Shown here: in pieces, positions 1 to 12,773 of the stretch | How the letters are laid out: each line of letters begins with the position of its first letter | Position numbering within the stretch: position 1 is the stretch's first letter | Source: Planctomycetota bacterium | GTDB taxonomy: Bacteria; Planctomycetota; UBA1135 | Reading direction: 5' to 3' | NCBI GenBank assembly: GCA_027020785.1 | Contig: JALUVI010000156.1 | Location: 1 to 37,041, forward strand | Length of the DNA stretch: 37,041 nucleotides | Position numbers and translations under genes: made by a program | The notes under the pieces: generated by a model | Database searches by the model: none | Seen by the model: the letters and a program-made list of their open reading frames with translations, nothing else | What the model was told of the DNA's origin: nothing

Positions 1-447
1 CTGCTCTACCGCTACAAGCCCGAAGAAGGCCGCTTCGCCCGCCAGTCCGCGTTCTGGCTGGGCGTGGGCTGGATCTTCTACGGCTGCTACGCCCTGTCGG
101 GCGAGCTGACGCGGTGGGAGTCGCTGCGCGGTCCGGTCTCGACGGCGATGCCCGAGATCCCGCTGCTCGGCATCCCGCTCACCGGCGCCTTCCTGGTCTC
201 GACGCTGCTGTTCCTGGCCGGCGCCTTCGCCTACGTGCGCTGGCTGAGCCGGGACCAGGTCGCGCAGTACCTCATCGAGGTGGAGAGCGAGATGCGCAAG
301 GTGACCTGGCCGAGCTTCGAGGAGGCCGTCAACTCGTCGGTGGTGGTCATCTTCACCGTCCTCTTCCTGATGGGGTTCCTGGCCCTGGCCGACTTCGTCT
401 TCGGCTGGGTCTTCGACGTCGTGCTGTGGAGTCGCTATGGCGCTTGA
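1..447 (+). CDS. secE: Preprotein translocase subunit SecE (5' partial)
   Basis: SecE is the small clamp subunit of the SecYEG protein-conducting channel in the cytoplasmic membrane. The frame is open from base 1, so the true start lies upstream; the GTG at 64 is internal. Three hydrophobic segments are visible (about bases 52-105, 160-240 and 340-430). The conserved amphipathic SecE region lies between the second and third: 'EMRKVTWPSFEEA' is the family signature. The last 11 nt overlap nusG, giving the usual secE-nusG pair. The extra N-terminal membrane segments resemble longer SecE proteins rather than the single-span type. Identification is secure from the signature plus context. Confidence 0.9.
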   Translation: MLYRYKPEEGRFARQSAFWLGVGWIFYGCYALSGELTRWESLRGPVSTAMPEIPLLGIPLTGAFLVSTLLFLAGAFAYVRWLSRDQVAQYLIEVESEMRKVTWPSFEEAVNSSVVVIFTVLFLMGFLALADFVFGWVFDVVLWSRYGA

Positions 448-1006
448 GTGGTACATCGCCCGGGTCCTGACCAACCGCGAGGAAGGGGTTCGCGACAAGC
501 TGGTCCGCCGCATCCGCGAGGCCGGCCTGGAGCACCGCATCCCGCAGGTGCTGGTGCCCGTCGAGAAGGTGGCCCAGGTCCGCGGCGGCAAGAAGCGGGT
601 GGTGTCGAGCAAGCTCTACCCCGGGTACCTGCTCATCCAGGCCGACCTGGGCGATTGGCAGGGCGCCGACAAGCCGCAGGAGGAAGAGGACCAGAAGGTC
701 TGGTTCGCCCTGCACGAGACCCCGGGGTTCGGCGACTTCGTCGGCGGCCAGCGCCCGCCTGCTCCGATGACCGAGGAGGAGGTCCAGGGCATCCTGGGGC
801 GGATGGAGGAGTCGGAGGCCAGTCCGCGCTTGGCCGTCAACATCAAGCGCGGCGACATGGTCCGCATCAAGGAAGGCCCCTTCGAGGGCTTCGACGGCAC
901 GGTGGAGGAGATCGTGGAGGGCAAGGGCCAGCTCCGCGTCTCGCTCACCATCTTCGGGCGCGCCACCAGCGTGGAGATCGACCACTGGCAGGTGGAGCCC
1001 ATCTAG
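437..1006 (+). CDS. nusG: Transcription termination/antitermination protein NusG
   Basis: NusG binds the RNA polymerase clamp, increases processivity and links transcription to Rho or to the ribosome. The protein has 189 residues. The NGN domain occupies about residues 4-125 ('EWYIARVLTNRE' at the start, 'KLYPGYLLIQ' in the core). A KOW domain follows at about 138-185 ('KRGDMVRIKEGPFEGFDG'). An acidic stretch ('KPQEEEDQK') and a long linker before KOW make the NGN domain longer than in E. coli, a form I associate with Planctomycetota. The ATG lies 11 nt inside secE, so translation is probably coupled. It is the first gene upstream of the L11 operon. Confidence 0.95.
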   Translation: MALEWYIARVLTNREEGVRDKLVRRIREAGLEHRIPQVLVPVEKVAQVRGGKKRVVSSKLYPGYLLIQADLGDWQGADKPQEEEDQKVWFALHETPGFGDFVGGQRPPAPMTEEEVQGILGRMEESEASPRLAVNIKRGDMVRIKEGPFEGFDGTVEEIVEGKGQLRVSLTIFGRATSVEIDHWQVEPI

Positions 1007-1066
1007 AGCAACGACCACGCCCCTCGGGGCATCCCGTTCGGACCACCACGGTGGGAGGGAAGGAAA

Positions 1067-1492
1067 ATGGCCAAGGAAATCACCGCAAAGATCAAGCTGC
1101 AATGCCCGGCCGGGCAGGCGACGCCTGCGCCGCCCGTCGGGCCTGCGCTCGGCGCCGCCGGCGTGCCGATCGGCGACTTCGTCAACCAGTTCAACGAAGC
1201 GACGCGCGACAAGATGGGGATGATCATCCCCGTCATCATCACCGTCTACAAGGACCGGAGCTTCTCGCTCGAGTTCAAGTCGCCGCCGGCGGCGGTGCTG
1301 CTGAAGAAGGCGGCCGGGCTCGAGAAGGCGGCTCACGACCCCGGCAAGGAGGTGGCCGGCTCGGTCACCCGCGACCAGGTGCGTGAGATCGCCGAGCTCA
1401 AGAAGGCCGACCTGAACGCAGCCGACGTCGAGGCCGCGATGCGCATCATCGAGGGAACCGCCCGGAGCATGGGGCTGGAGGTGGTGTCGTGA
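1067..1492 (+). CDS. rplK: 50S ribosomal protein L11
   Basis: L11 forms the base of the L7/L12 stalk and, with 23S helices 43-44, makes the GTPase-associated centre. The protein has 141 residues, the usual length. The N-terminal '[10 protein letters not shown]' proline-rich motif and the C-terminal RNA-binding domain ('[27 protein letters not shown]') are intact. A good Shine-Dalgarno sequence (GGGAGGG, 1053-1059) sits 7 nt before the ATG. The stop codon overlaps the rplA GTG by 4 nt (GTGA). The 60-nt gap after nusG is the only place an L11/L1 operon leader could lie; only short, poor hairpins are visible there. Confidence 0.97.
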   Translation: MAKEITAKIKLQCPAGQATPAPPVGPALGAAGVPIGDFVNQFNEATRDKMGMIIPVIITVYKDRSFSLEFKSPPAAVLLKKAAGLEKAAHDPGKEVAGSVTRDQVREIAELKKADLNAADVEAAMRIIEGTARSMGLEVVS

Positions 1493-2178
1493 AGCACGGT
1501 CGCCGCTACCGCGAGAACCTGGCGCTGGTGGACCGCGAGCGGAGCTATCCGCTGGGCGAGGCCTTCAGCACCCTCAAGAAGATGCGCCACGCCAAGTTCG
1601 ACGAGACCGTCGAGTGCGCGGCCCGCCTCGGCGTGGACCCGCGCAAGTCGGACCAGATGGTGCGCGGCGCGGTCAGCCTGCCCCATGGGCTCGGCAAGGA
1701 CGTCAAGGTCATCGTCTTCGCCGAGGGCGATCCCGCCGACCAGGCCCGGGAAGCCGGCGCCATGGAGGTCGGCGGCGAGGACCTGGCCAAGCGCATCGAG
1801 GATGGCTGGACCGACTTCGACATCGTCATCGCCCACCCGGCGATGATGCGCGTGGTCGGCAAGCTCGGCCGTGTCCTCGGGCCGCAGGGCAAGATGCCCT
1901 CGCCCAAGTCCGGCACCGTGACCCCGGACGTCGCCAAGGCGGTCCAGGAGTTCAAGGCCGGCAAGGTCGAGTTCCGCGTGGACTCGACCGGCAACGTCCA
2001 CGTCCCGGTCGGGAAGGTCTCGTTCTCCGCCGACAAGCTCGAGGAGAACGCGCGCGCCTTCCTCGACTACCTGGTGTCCCTGAAGCCGGCGACGGCGAAG
2101 GGCGCCTACATCCGCAACGTCAGCGTCTCCACCACGATGAGCCCGGGTCTGAAGGTGGACCACGGGCACGGCCACTAG
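1489..2178 (+). CDS. rplA: 50S ribosomal protein L1
   Basis: L1 forms the mobile L1 stalk near the E site and in many bacteria represses its own operon. It has 229 residues, close to the usual length. The start is GTG at 1489, overlapping the rplK stop in a GTGA junction, which implies reinitiation rather than independent loading. Recognisable blocks are '[21 protein letters not shown]', shortened here to its L1 core, '[18 protein letters not shown]' and '[13 protein letters not shown]'. It is followed after 8 nt by rplJ. Confidence 0.97.
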   Translation: MKHGRRYRENLALVDRERSYPLGEAFSTLKKMRHAKFDETVECAARLGVDPRKSDQMVRGAVSLPHGLGKDVKVIVFAEGDPADQAREAGAMEVGGEDLAKRIEDGWTDFDIVIAHPAMMRVVGKLGRVLGPQGKMPSPKSGTVTPDVAKAVQEFKAGKVEFRVDSTGNVHVPVGKVSFSADKLEENARAFLDYLVSLKPATAKGAYIRNVSVSTTMSPGLKVDHGHGH

Positions 2179-2186
2179 CGAGGACC

Positions 2187-2717
2187 ATGGTCAGCAAGCT
2201 CAACGAATGGATCGTCAAGGACTACGAGAACCTGGTCCGTGACCAGGATGCGGTGGTCGTGGTGTGCATGGAGCCGCTCACCGTCCAGGAGGACGAGGAG
2301 ATCCGCGGCCGCATCCGCGAGGCCGGCGCCCAGCTGCGCATCACCAAGAACCGCCTGGCGCGGGTCGCCCTGAAGGAGGTCGGGATCCCGATTCCCGACG
2401 AAGCCTTCGACGGCACCTGCGGCCTGCTGGTCGGCGACGTGGAGAGCGCCATCGCCGCCGCCAAGGCGGTGGACCAGCTGTGGAAGAAGGCCGACGAGGC
2501 CAAGGTCCACTTCCGCGCGGCCTACCTCGAGGGCTCGGTCATGGGCCCCGACGAGGCCCGGCTGCTGCCGACCATGCCCGACAAGGACACGGTCCGCGCC
2601 ATGATGCTGAGCGCGCTGCTCGGCCCGGCGCGCCAGCTCGCCTCGCTGATGAGCGAGGTGCCCGCTTCGCTCGCCCGCGGCCTCCAGGCGCGGGCCGACC
2701 AGGAGGAGGCCGCCTAG
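2187..2717 (+). CDS. rplJ: 50S ribosomal protein L10
   Basis: L10 anchors the L7/L12 dimers to the ribosome. The protein has 176 residues. The N-terminal 23S-binding domain carries the 'RITKNRLARVAL' motif, and the C-terminal helix (about residues 135-176, Ala/Leu-rich) is the usual docking site for L12 dimers. The ATG at 2187 follows the rplA stop by 8 nt. In many bacteria a long L10-binding leader sits here and controls rplJL; this gap leaves no room for one, so any autoregulation must act elsewhere. Confidence 0.96.
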   Translation: MVSKLNEWIVKDYENLVRDQDAVVVVCMEPLTVQEDEEIRGRIREAGAQLRITKNRLARVALKEVGIPIPDEAFDGTCGLLVGDVESAIAAAKAVDQLWKKADEAKVHFRAAYLEGSVMGPDEARLLPTMPDKDTVRAMMLSALLGPARQLASLMSEVPASLARGLQARADQEEAA

Positions 2718-2771
2718 GTCATCCCCCGACCCCCATCCCGCAACCGCCCGACTCCCGAACCGAACCGCACC

Positions 2772-3179
2772 ATGTCCGAAACCACCCAAGAGACCGTCGA
2801 ACTCGACGGCGAACTCGAGGAACTCTTCACCAAGCTCGACGCCCTGCCCCTCGGCAAGGCGGCCCAACTCGTCAAGGCGATGGAGGAGCGCTGGGGCGTC
2901 AGCGCCGCCGCGCCGGTCGCCGTCGCTGCGGCTCCCGCCGCCGGCGGTGGTGAGGCCGCCGAGGAGAAGACCTCCTTCGACGTCGTGCTCGAGAACTTCG
3001 GTCAGAAGAAGATCGACGTCATCAAGGTCGTCCGCACCGTCACCGGCCTGGGCCTCAAGGAGGCCAAGGAGCTGGTGGAGTCCGCCCCCAAGGCCATCAA
3101 GGAGGGGGTGAGCAAGGACGAGGCCGAAGAGCTCAAGAAGCAACTCGAGGAAGCCGGAGCCACGGTCAAGCTCGCTTGA
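2772..3179 (+). CDS. rplL: 50S ribosomal protein L7/L12
   Basis: L7/L12 is the multicopy stalk protein that recruits and activates translational GTPases. It has 135 residues, slightly longer than usual because of an acidic N-terminus. The dimerisation domain is at about 10-42, the flexible Ala/Pro/Gly hinge at about 44-66 and the factor-binding C-terminal domain at 68-135, including '[20 protein letters not shown]'. The 54-nt gap from rplJ is C-rich and almost free of G, with no Shine-Dalgarno sequence. That is unexpected for a protein needed in several copies per ribosome and suggests an unstructured leader rather than SD pairing. Confidence 0.97.
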   Translation: MSETTQETVELDGELEELFTKLDALPLGKAAQLVKAMEERWGVSAAAPVAVAAAPAAGGGEAAEEKTSFDVVLENFGQKKIDVIKVVRTVTGLGLKEAKELVESAPKAIKEGVSKDEAEELKKQLEEAGATVKLA

Positions 3180-3217
3180 ACCGGCCCCCCCGGCTCCAGC
3201 CTCTGGATCCACGGCCG

Positions 3218-3240
3218 TCGGCCCCCCGCGTGGGGGCCGA
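3218..3240 (+). promoter_or_regulatory. Hairpin 1 in the rplL-rpoB intergenic region
   Basis: A perfect 9-bp G+C stem (TCGGCCCCC / GGGGGCCGA) with a 5-nt loop begins 38 nt after the rplL stop. There is no U-tract, so it is not a classical intrinsic terminator. In E. coli the equivalent gap holds a partial terminator and an RNase III site that set rpoBC output relative to rplL. A similar role is likely here, but that is inferred from position. Confidence 0.6.
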
Positions 3241-3258
3241 CCCGACCCTCCCCTGCGG

Positions 3259-3283
3259 CCGGTGTACCCTGGTGGTACACCGG
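3259..3283 (+). promoter_or_regulatory. Hairpin 2 / palindrome upstream of rpoB
   Basis: A perfect 10-bp inverted repeat, CCGGTGTACC then CTGGT then GGTACACCGG, lies 72 nt before the rpoB ATG. It is notable for its mixed base composition in a very G+C-rich window. As RNA it would form a stable stem-loop, as an attenuator or processing site. As DNA it could be an operator for a dimeric repressor. No T-run follows. Confidence 0.6.
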
Positions 3284-3355
3284 TGGGGGAATCTTCTCCG
3301 TTGAACGGCGCCGTCCGCCGTCCCAGGGACCCGGTCCCTCACGCCTTCTCATCCC

Positions 3356-6300
3356 ATGCCCGCTCGATTCGCCCCTGACGTCGCCGACTTCCCGGTCCGC
3401 GACTTCCGCAGCTTCCCCTTCCACGACGACGGTCTCCTGCCCGGGCTGGCCGACCTGCAGAAGAAGTCCTACGAGGCCTTCCTCCAGGAGGACACGGCCC
3501 CCTCGCGGCGCAAGAAGCAGGGCCTGGAAGCGCTGTTGAGCGAGGTCTTCCCGATCGAGAGCCACGACAAGACGTTGGCCCTCGAGTACCGGTCGTACCA
3601 CCTCGGTCGGCCGCGTTACACCCCGGACGAGTGCCGGAAGCTGAAGGAGACCTACGCGTATCCGCTCAAGGTGCGGATGGCGCTGACCAAGGGCGACCAC
3701 GCGGTCGAGGAGGAGATCTACCTCGGCGAGGTCCCGATCATGATGGGCGGGGGCGAGTTCATCATCAACGGCTCGGAGCGGGTCATCGTGGCCCAGTTGC
3801 ACCGCTCGCCGGGCATCGACTTCGCGGTGGAGCAGCATTCCGGCGAGAAGAAGCTGCACTCGGCGCGGATCATTCCGGAGCGGGGCTCGTGGATGGAGTT
3901 GTCGGTGACCGCCAAGGGCATCCTGCAGGTGCGCATCGACCAGCAGTCCAAGTTCCCGGCGGTGACCCTGCTGCGGGCGCTGGATCCGGAATGGGGCACG
4001 GACGACGCCATCCTGCGGCTGTTCTACTCCGTCGAGACCCTGAAACGGGGGCCACGGGCCAGCCGCGCCAAGTTCGCCCAGCAGTTGGAGGGACGGATCG
4101 CCCTCGGCGAGGTCCGCGACCAGCGGACCGGCGAAGTCTGGGCCGAGGCCGGCCAGGAGATCTCCGCCGAGGCTGCGGAGCGCATCGCGCAGAGCGACCT
4201 CACCGAGATCGAGGTCATCGAGGATCCGGAGGACCGGCTCATCCTCGACACCCTGCGCGAGGAAGGCAACGTCCACACCCATGAGGAGGCCATCGCGGCG
4301 ATCTACGCCAAGCTGCGCCCCGGCAACCCGATCCAGCTCGAGAAGGCGCGCGAACTGCTGCGTGACCGCTTCTTCGATCCGCAGCGCTACAGCCTGGGGC
4401 GGGTCGGCCGCTTCCGGATCAACCGCAAGTTCGGGCGTCCGGCGTCGGCCGACAAGGGACCGTTCACGCTGCTGCCGGAGGACTTCCTGGACACCATCCG
4501 CTACCTGCTGAAGCTGCGCCGCGGCGAGGGCGAGGTGGACGACATCGACCACCTCGGCAACCGCCGGGTGCGGCTCATCCAGGAGATGGCCGGGGAGGAG
4601 TTCCGCAAGGGCCTCCTCAAGGTGGCCCGGGCCGCGGTGGAGCGCATGTCCCAGGAGGAGGACACCGACACCCTCACCCCGCGCAGCCTGATCAACGCCA
4701 AGGCCTTCTCGACGGTGGTGGACCAGTTCTTCGCCCGCGGCGAGTTGTCGCAGGTCGTGGACCAGACCAACCCGCTGTCGCAGCTGGCTCACGAGCGGCG
4801 GTTGTCGGCTCTGGGGCCAGGCGGCCTCAACCGCAAGCGCGCCGGCTTCAAGGAGCGCGACGTCCACATCAGCCACTACGGGCGTCTGTGCCCCATCGAG
4901 ACCCCGGAGGGGGCCAACATCGGACTGATCAGCTCGCTGGCGCTGTTCGCGATGGTGGACGACTACGGCTTCCTGGTGACGCCGTACCGCAAGGTCGTCA
5001 AGGGCAAGATCACCGACGAGATCGCCTGGTTGCGCGCCGACGAGGAGTACGAACTGGTGTTCGCTCCGGCCGACGCGCCGATGGATTCCAAGGGACGGCT
5101 GATCCCCGACGAGGACGGCATGGTGATGTGCCGATGGCACGGTGAGTTCAGCAGGCAACCGCTGGACCGCGTGCAGTACATCGACGTGGACCCTGCGCAG
5201 ATCCTGGGCATCTCGGCTGCGCTGATCCCGTTCCTGGAGCACGACGACGCCAACCGCGCGCTGATGGGGTCGAACATGCAACGTCAGGCGGTGCCGTTGG
5301 TCGCGACCGAACCGCCGGTGGTGGCCACCGGCATGGAGCGTCCGGTGGCGCAGAACTCGGGGTGGGTGGTGCGCGCCCGCCGTGCCGGCACGGTCGAGTA
5401 CGTGGATGGTGAGCAGATCCGCGTCAAGGGCGATCCCGAGCCCTACGTGCTGCGCAAGTTCCAGGGCACCAACGAGCACACCTTCGTCAACCAGCGACCG
5501 CTGGTGAAGGTGGGGCAGAAGGTCAAGCGCGGCGAGATCCTCGCCGACGGGCCAGCGACCAAGCAGGGCGAGCTGGCGATCGGCAAGAACCTGCTGGTCG
5601 CGTTCATGTCCTGGGAGGGCTACAACTACGAGGACGCGATCGTGGTCAGCGAGCGGCTGGTCCAGGACGACGTGTTCACCTCGATCCACGTCGACGAGTA
5701 CGAGGCCGAGATCCGCGAGACCACCCTCGGCAAGGAAGAGTTCACGCGGGACATCCCCAACGCGGGGGAGCGCGCCCTGCGGAACCTGGACGAGGACGGC
5801 ATCGTCCGCATCGGCACGCGGGTCGGACCCAACGACATCCTGGTCGGCAAGATCGCGCCCAAGTCCAAGACCGAGCTGACGCCGGAGGAACGTCTGCTGC
5901 ACGCCATCTTCGGGCGCGCCGGCGAGGACGTGAAGAACGTGTCGCTCAAGCTGCCGGCGGGCGTCCACGGCATCGTCATCGGCGCCGAGAAGTTCAGCCG
6001 CAAGGTCAACATGAGCCCGGCCGAGCGGGCCAAGGCCACCGCCGAGATCCGGCGCATCGAGGCCGAGTACGACGAACTGTTCCGGCGCGAGCTGCAGGCC
6101 GCGGTGGAGGAGCTGCAGGAGTACCTCGGCGAGAAGCTGAAGGATCCGCAGACCAAGCGCCAGATCAAGATCACCGAGGCCACGCTGTTCGGTGACCTCG
6201 AGCGCATCCGCGAGTTCCTCAAGACCTACGTGGACGGGATCTCGCACCCGAGCCGGCGCGCCAAGGCCGAGGAGATCGTGCGCACCCACCTGATCCGGAT

Positions 6301-7108
6301 CGAGGACAAGGAGGCGTGGAAGGTCAAGATGGCCAGCCGCCTGACCCGTGGCGACGACCTGCCGAACGGGGTCCTCGAGATGGTCAAGGTCTACATCGCG
6401 ACCAAGCGCAACCTGTCGGTGGGCGACAAGATGGCGGGGCGTCACGGCAACAAGGGCGTGATCGCGAAGATCCTGCCGATGGAGGACATGCCGTACCTCG
6501 AGGACGGCACCCCGGTGGACATCATCCTCAACCCGTTGGGCGTCCCCAGCCGGATGAACGTCGGCCAGATCCTGGAGACCCACCTCGGTTGGGCGGCGAT
6601 GAAGAAGGGTTTCCGGGCCATCACCGCGGCCTTCGACGGGGCCAAGGAGGAGGACATCGAGGAGGCGCTGGAGGAGGCCGGGCTGCCGAAGCGCGGCACC
6701 ACGCCGCTCTACGACGGCCGCACCGGACAGCCCTTCGAGCAGGAGGTCACGGTCGGATACATGTACATGTTGAAGCTGCACCACCTCGTGGACGAGAAGG
6801 TGCACGCGCGCTCCACCGGCCCCTACAGCCTCATCACCCAGCAGCCGCTCGGCGGCAAGGCCCGCTTCGGCGGCCAGCGCTTCGGCGAGATGGAGGTGTG
6901 GGCCCTCGAGGCCTACGGCGCGGCCTATCTCCTCCAGGAGATGCTCACCGTCAAGTCGGACGACGTGGACGGACGGACCAAGATCTACGAATCCATGGTC
7001 AAGGGCAAGAACATCCTCGAACCGGGTATGCCGGTCAGTTTCGAGGTGCTGATGAACGAGATCCGGGGCCTCGCCCTGAACATCCAACTCGAGCGGCAGC
7101 AGGCCTAG
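3356..7108 (+). CDS. rpoB: DNA-directed RNA polymerase subunit beta
   Basis: RpoB forms one pincer of RNA polymerase and part of the active centre. It has 1250 residues, a compact form compared with 1342 in E. coli. The rifampicin region lies at about 459-490 ('[14 protein letters not shown]', '[10 protein letters not shown]'). The active-site block '[13 protein letters not shown]' carries K1025, H1030 and K1033. The C-terminus ('[17 protein letters not shown]') packs on RpoC. Relative to E. coli, residue 463 is Glu (Gln510) and residue 467 is Val (Phe514). The ATG at 3356 has no clear Shine-Dalgarno sequence. The 176-nt leader contains two strong hairpins. rpoC follows after 13 nt. Confidence 0.98.
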   Translation: MPARFAPDVADFPVRDFRSFPFHDDGLLPGLADLQKKSYEAFLQEDTAPSRRKKQGLEALLSEVFPIESHDKTLALEYRSYHLGRPRYTPDECRKLKETYAYPLKVRMALTKGDHAVEEEIYLGEVPIMMGGGEFIINGSERVIVAQLHRSPGIDFAVEQHSGEKKLHSARIIPERGSWMELSVTAKGILQVRIDQQSKFPAVTLLRALDPEWGTDDAILRLFYSVETLKRGPRASRAKFAQQLEGRIALGEVRDQRTGEVWAEAGQEISAEAAERIAQSDLTEIEVIEDPEDRLILDTLREEGNVHTHEEAIAAIYAKLRPGNPIQLEKARELLRDRFFDPQRYSLGRVGRFRINRKFGRPASADKGPFTLLPEDFLDTIRYLLKLRRGEGEVDDIDHLGNRRVRLIQEMAGEEFRKGLLKVARAAVERMSQEEDTDTLTPRSLINAKAFSTVVDQFFARGELSQVVDQTNPLSQLAHERRLSALGPGGLNRKRAGFKERDVHISHYGRLCPIETPEGANIGLISSLALFAMVDDYGFLVTPYRKVVKGKITDEIAWLRADEEYELVFAPADAPMDSKGRLIPDEDGMVMCRWHGEFSRQPLDRVQYIDVDPAQILGISAALIPFLEHDDANRALMGSNMQRQAVPLVATEPPVVATGMERPVAQNSGWVVRARRAGTVEYVDGEQIRVKGDPEPYVLRKFQGTNEHTFVNQRPLVKVGQKVKRGEILADGPATKQGELAIGKNLLVAFMSWEGYNYEDAIVVSERLVQDDVFTSIHVDEYEAEIRETTLGKEEFTRDIPNAGERALRNLDEDGIVRIGTRVGPNDILVGKIAPKSKTELTPEERLLHAIFGRAGEDVKNVSLKLPAGVHGIVIGAEKFSRKVNMSPAERAKATAEIRRIEAEYDELFRRELQAAVEELQEYLGEKLKDPQTKRQIKITEATLFGDLERIREFLKTYVDGISHPSRRAKAEEIVRTHLIRIEDKEAWKVKMASRLTRGDDLPNGVLEMVKVYIATKRNLSVGDKMAGRHGNKGVIAKILPMEDMPYLEDGTPVDIILNPLGVPSRMNVGQILETHLGWAAMKKGFRAITAAFDGAKEEDIEEALEEAGLPKRGTTPLYDGRTGQPFEQEVTVGYMYMLKLHHLVDEKVHARSTGPYSLITQQPLGGKARFGGQRFGEMEVWALEAYGAAYLLQEMLTVKSDDVDGRTKIYESMVKGKNILEPGMPVSFEVLMNEIRGLALNIQLERQQA

Positions 7109-7121
7109 GACGACTCCAGCG

Positions 7122-11335
<4,214 letters not shown>

Positions 11336-11339
<4 letters not shown>

Positions 11340-11363
11340 CCCGTTCCGGCCCCACGGTAGAAT
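11336..11363 (+). promoter_or_regulatory. Promoter for the str operon (TTGACC-N16-TAGAAT)
   Basis: A -35 hexamer TTGACC (11336-11341) and a -10 hexamer TAGAAT (11358-11363) are separated by 16 nt. The -35 contains the TGA stop of rpoC. Transcription would start near 11370, leaving a leader of about 24 nt before the rpsL ATG. An identically spaced pair with the same hexamers precedes rpsJ, which strengthens both calls. A housekeeping sigma factor is implied. Confidence 0.75.
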
Positions 11364-11393
11364 CTGCCTCCCCCCATCCCGGGAACCCACCTC

Positions 11394-11765
11394 ATGCCGA
11401 CCATCAACCAACTCGTCCGCAAGGGCCGCAAGCCGCCGAAGAAGCGGTCCAAGAGCCCCGTGCTCGAGTCCTGCCCGCAGAAGCGGGGGGTGTGCACCCA
11501 GGTGCGCACGATGACTCCCAAGAAGCCGAACTCGGCCCTGCGCAAGGTGGCGCGGGTCCGTCTCTCGAACGGGAAGGAGATCACGGCCTACATCCCGGGT
11601 GAGGGTCACAACCTCCAGGAGCACTCGATCGTGCTGGTCCGCGGCGGTCGCGTCCGCGACCTGCCCGGCGTCCGCTACCACATCATCCGCGGTACCCTGG
11701 ACTGCGCCGGCGTGGACGGGCGCAAGCAGAGCCGCTCCAAGTACGGAACGCGCAAGGGCAAGTAG
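11394..11765 (+). CDS. rpsL: 30S ribosomal protein S12
   Basis: S12 lies at the decoding centre and controls accuracy and streptomycin response. It has 123 residues, the usual length. The decoding loops '[12 protein letters not shown]'-type (here '[12 protein letters not shown]', K43 kept) and '[13 protein letters not shown]' are present. In the second loop residue 88 is Arg (CGC at 11655-11657) instead of the near-universal Lys; K88R in this numbering is a well-known streptomycin-resistance change in mycobacteria. Asp89, the methylthiolation site, is retained. The leader is short and C-rich with no clear Shine-Dalgarno sequence. rpsG follows after 14 nt. Confidence 0.98.
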   Translation: MPTINQLVRKGRKPPKKRSKSPVLESCPQKRGVCTQVRTMTPKKPNSALRKVARVRLSNGKEITAYIPGEGHNLQEHSIVLVRGGRVRDLPGVRYHIIRGTLDCAGVDGRKQSRSKYGTRKGK

Positions 11766-11779
11766 CCCGATTCCCGACG

Positions 11780-12250
<471 letters not shown>

Positions 12251-12284
12251 GGGCCTCCCCACTCCCGGCTCCCGCCGGAGGCCC
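12251..12284 (+). promoter_or_regulatory. Stem that sequesters the Shine-Dalgarno sequence of the Tsr3-like gene
   Basis: GGGCCTCC (12251-12258) pairs perfectly with GGAGGCCC (12277-12284) across an 18-nt loop. The right arm contains the only Shine-Dalgarno sequence (GGAGG, 12277-12281) for the GTG at 12294. A competing inner stem CCGGC/GCCGG (12265-12278) would also hide it in part. There is no U-tract, so a terminator role is less likely than translational coupling to rpsG. Confidence 0.5.
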
Positions 12285-12293
12285 ACCCCCGCC

Positions 12294-12773
12294 GTGAGCC
12301 CGCGCCCTCCCGTGGTCCTGCTGCGGCTGGACAAGGAGTCGCCGCGGAAGTGCTCGCTGACCCCGTACCGGGAACGTGGGCCCGCCGGGGTGCGCTGGAT
12401 CGACCACCGCCTGGGGCGCGAGGTCGAGGTCGGCGAAGTCACCCTGCTGCACCCCGAGGGCGAGCCGTTGGGGCCGGACGACGCCGTGCGGCCGCTGCTG
12501 CTCGTGGATTCCTCGTGGCGCGACCTGCCGCGGGTGCTGCGCGACGTGCGCGGTACGCTCCATCGGCGCCGCCTCCCGCGGGGTCTGGTGACCGCCTATC
12601 CGCGGCGCAGCAAGACCTACCGCGACCCGGACGCCGGGTTGGCCAGCATCGAGGCCCTGCACGCCGCCTTGGCGTTGCTCGGGCACCGCGACGATTCGGT
12701 GCTCGAGGGCTACCATTGGGCCGGGGAGTGGTTGCGGCGGAACGCCGAACTCCTCCCGGGGCCAGGGGAATGA
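12294..12773 (+). CDS. Tsr3-like (DUF367) rRNA aminocarboxypropyltransferase homologue
   Basis: In eukaryotes and archaea Tsr3 transfers the 3-amino-3-carboxypropyl group of S-adenosylmethionine to a pseudouridine or uridine in helix 31 of small-subunit rRNA. This 159-residue protein shows the family blocks in order: 'SPRKCS' at 16-21 (usual DPKKC[ST]), 'VTLLHPEGEPLGPDD' at 49-63 (usual VLSP...SP.D), 'LLLVDSSW' at 68-75 (usual VIDCSW), 'RRRLPRGLVTAYP' at 91-103 (usual RLLPYLVAANP), 'LASIEALHAAL' at 116-126 (usual LSCVEA) and 'YHWAGEWLRRN' at 140-150 (usual FKWG..FL..N). The NPVNYG stretch is altered. GTG 12294 is chosen because GGAGG lies 12 nt upstream; GTG 12312 is an alternative. It overlaps the next gene by ATGA. 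Family match is strong; the substrate is inferred. Confidence 0.75.
   Translation: MSPRPPVVLLRLDKESPRKCSLTPYRERGPAGVRWIDHRLGREVEVGEVTLLHPEGEPLGPDDAVRPLLLVDSSWRDLPRVLRDVRGTLHRRRLPRGLVTAYPRRSKTYRDPDAGLASIEALHAALALLGHRDDSVLEGYHWAGEWLRRNAELLPGPGE

Noticed and set aside
1007-1066. L1-binding leader before rplK
   Set aside because: Short GCCCC/GGGGC and CCACC/GGTGG complements occur but with loops of only 2 nt; no convincing mimic of the 23S L1 site.
2179-2186. L10-binding autoregulatory leader before rplJ
   Set aside because: Only 8 nt separate rplA and rplJ, so the usual leader cannot fit.
12294-12773. DTW-domain (TapT-like) tRNA aminocarboxypropyltransferase for the gene after rpsG
   Set aside because: The DxSW-type motif and the later EAL helix are shared by the superfamily, but the N-terminal KCS motif and the C-terminal HWAGEWL..N block match Tsr3 better. 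Kept as the main alternative.
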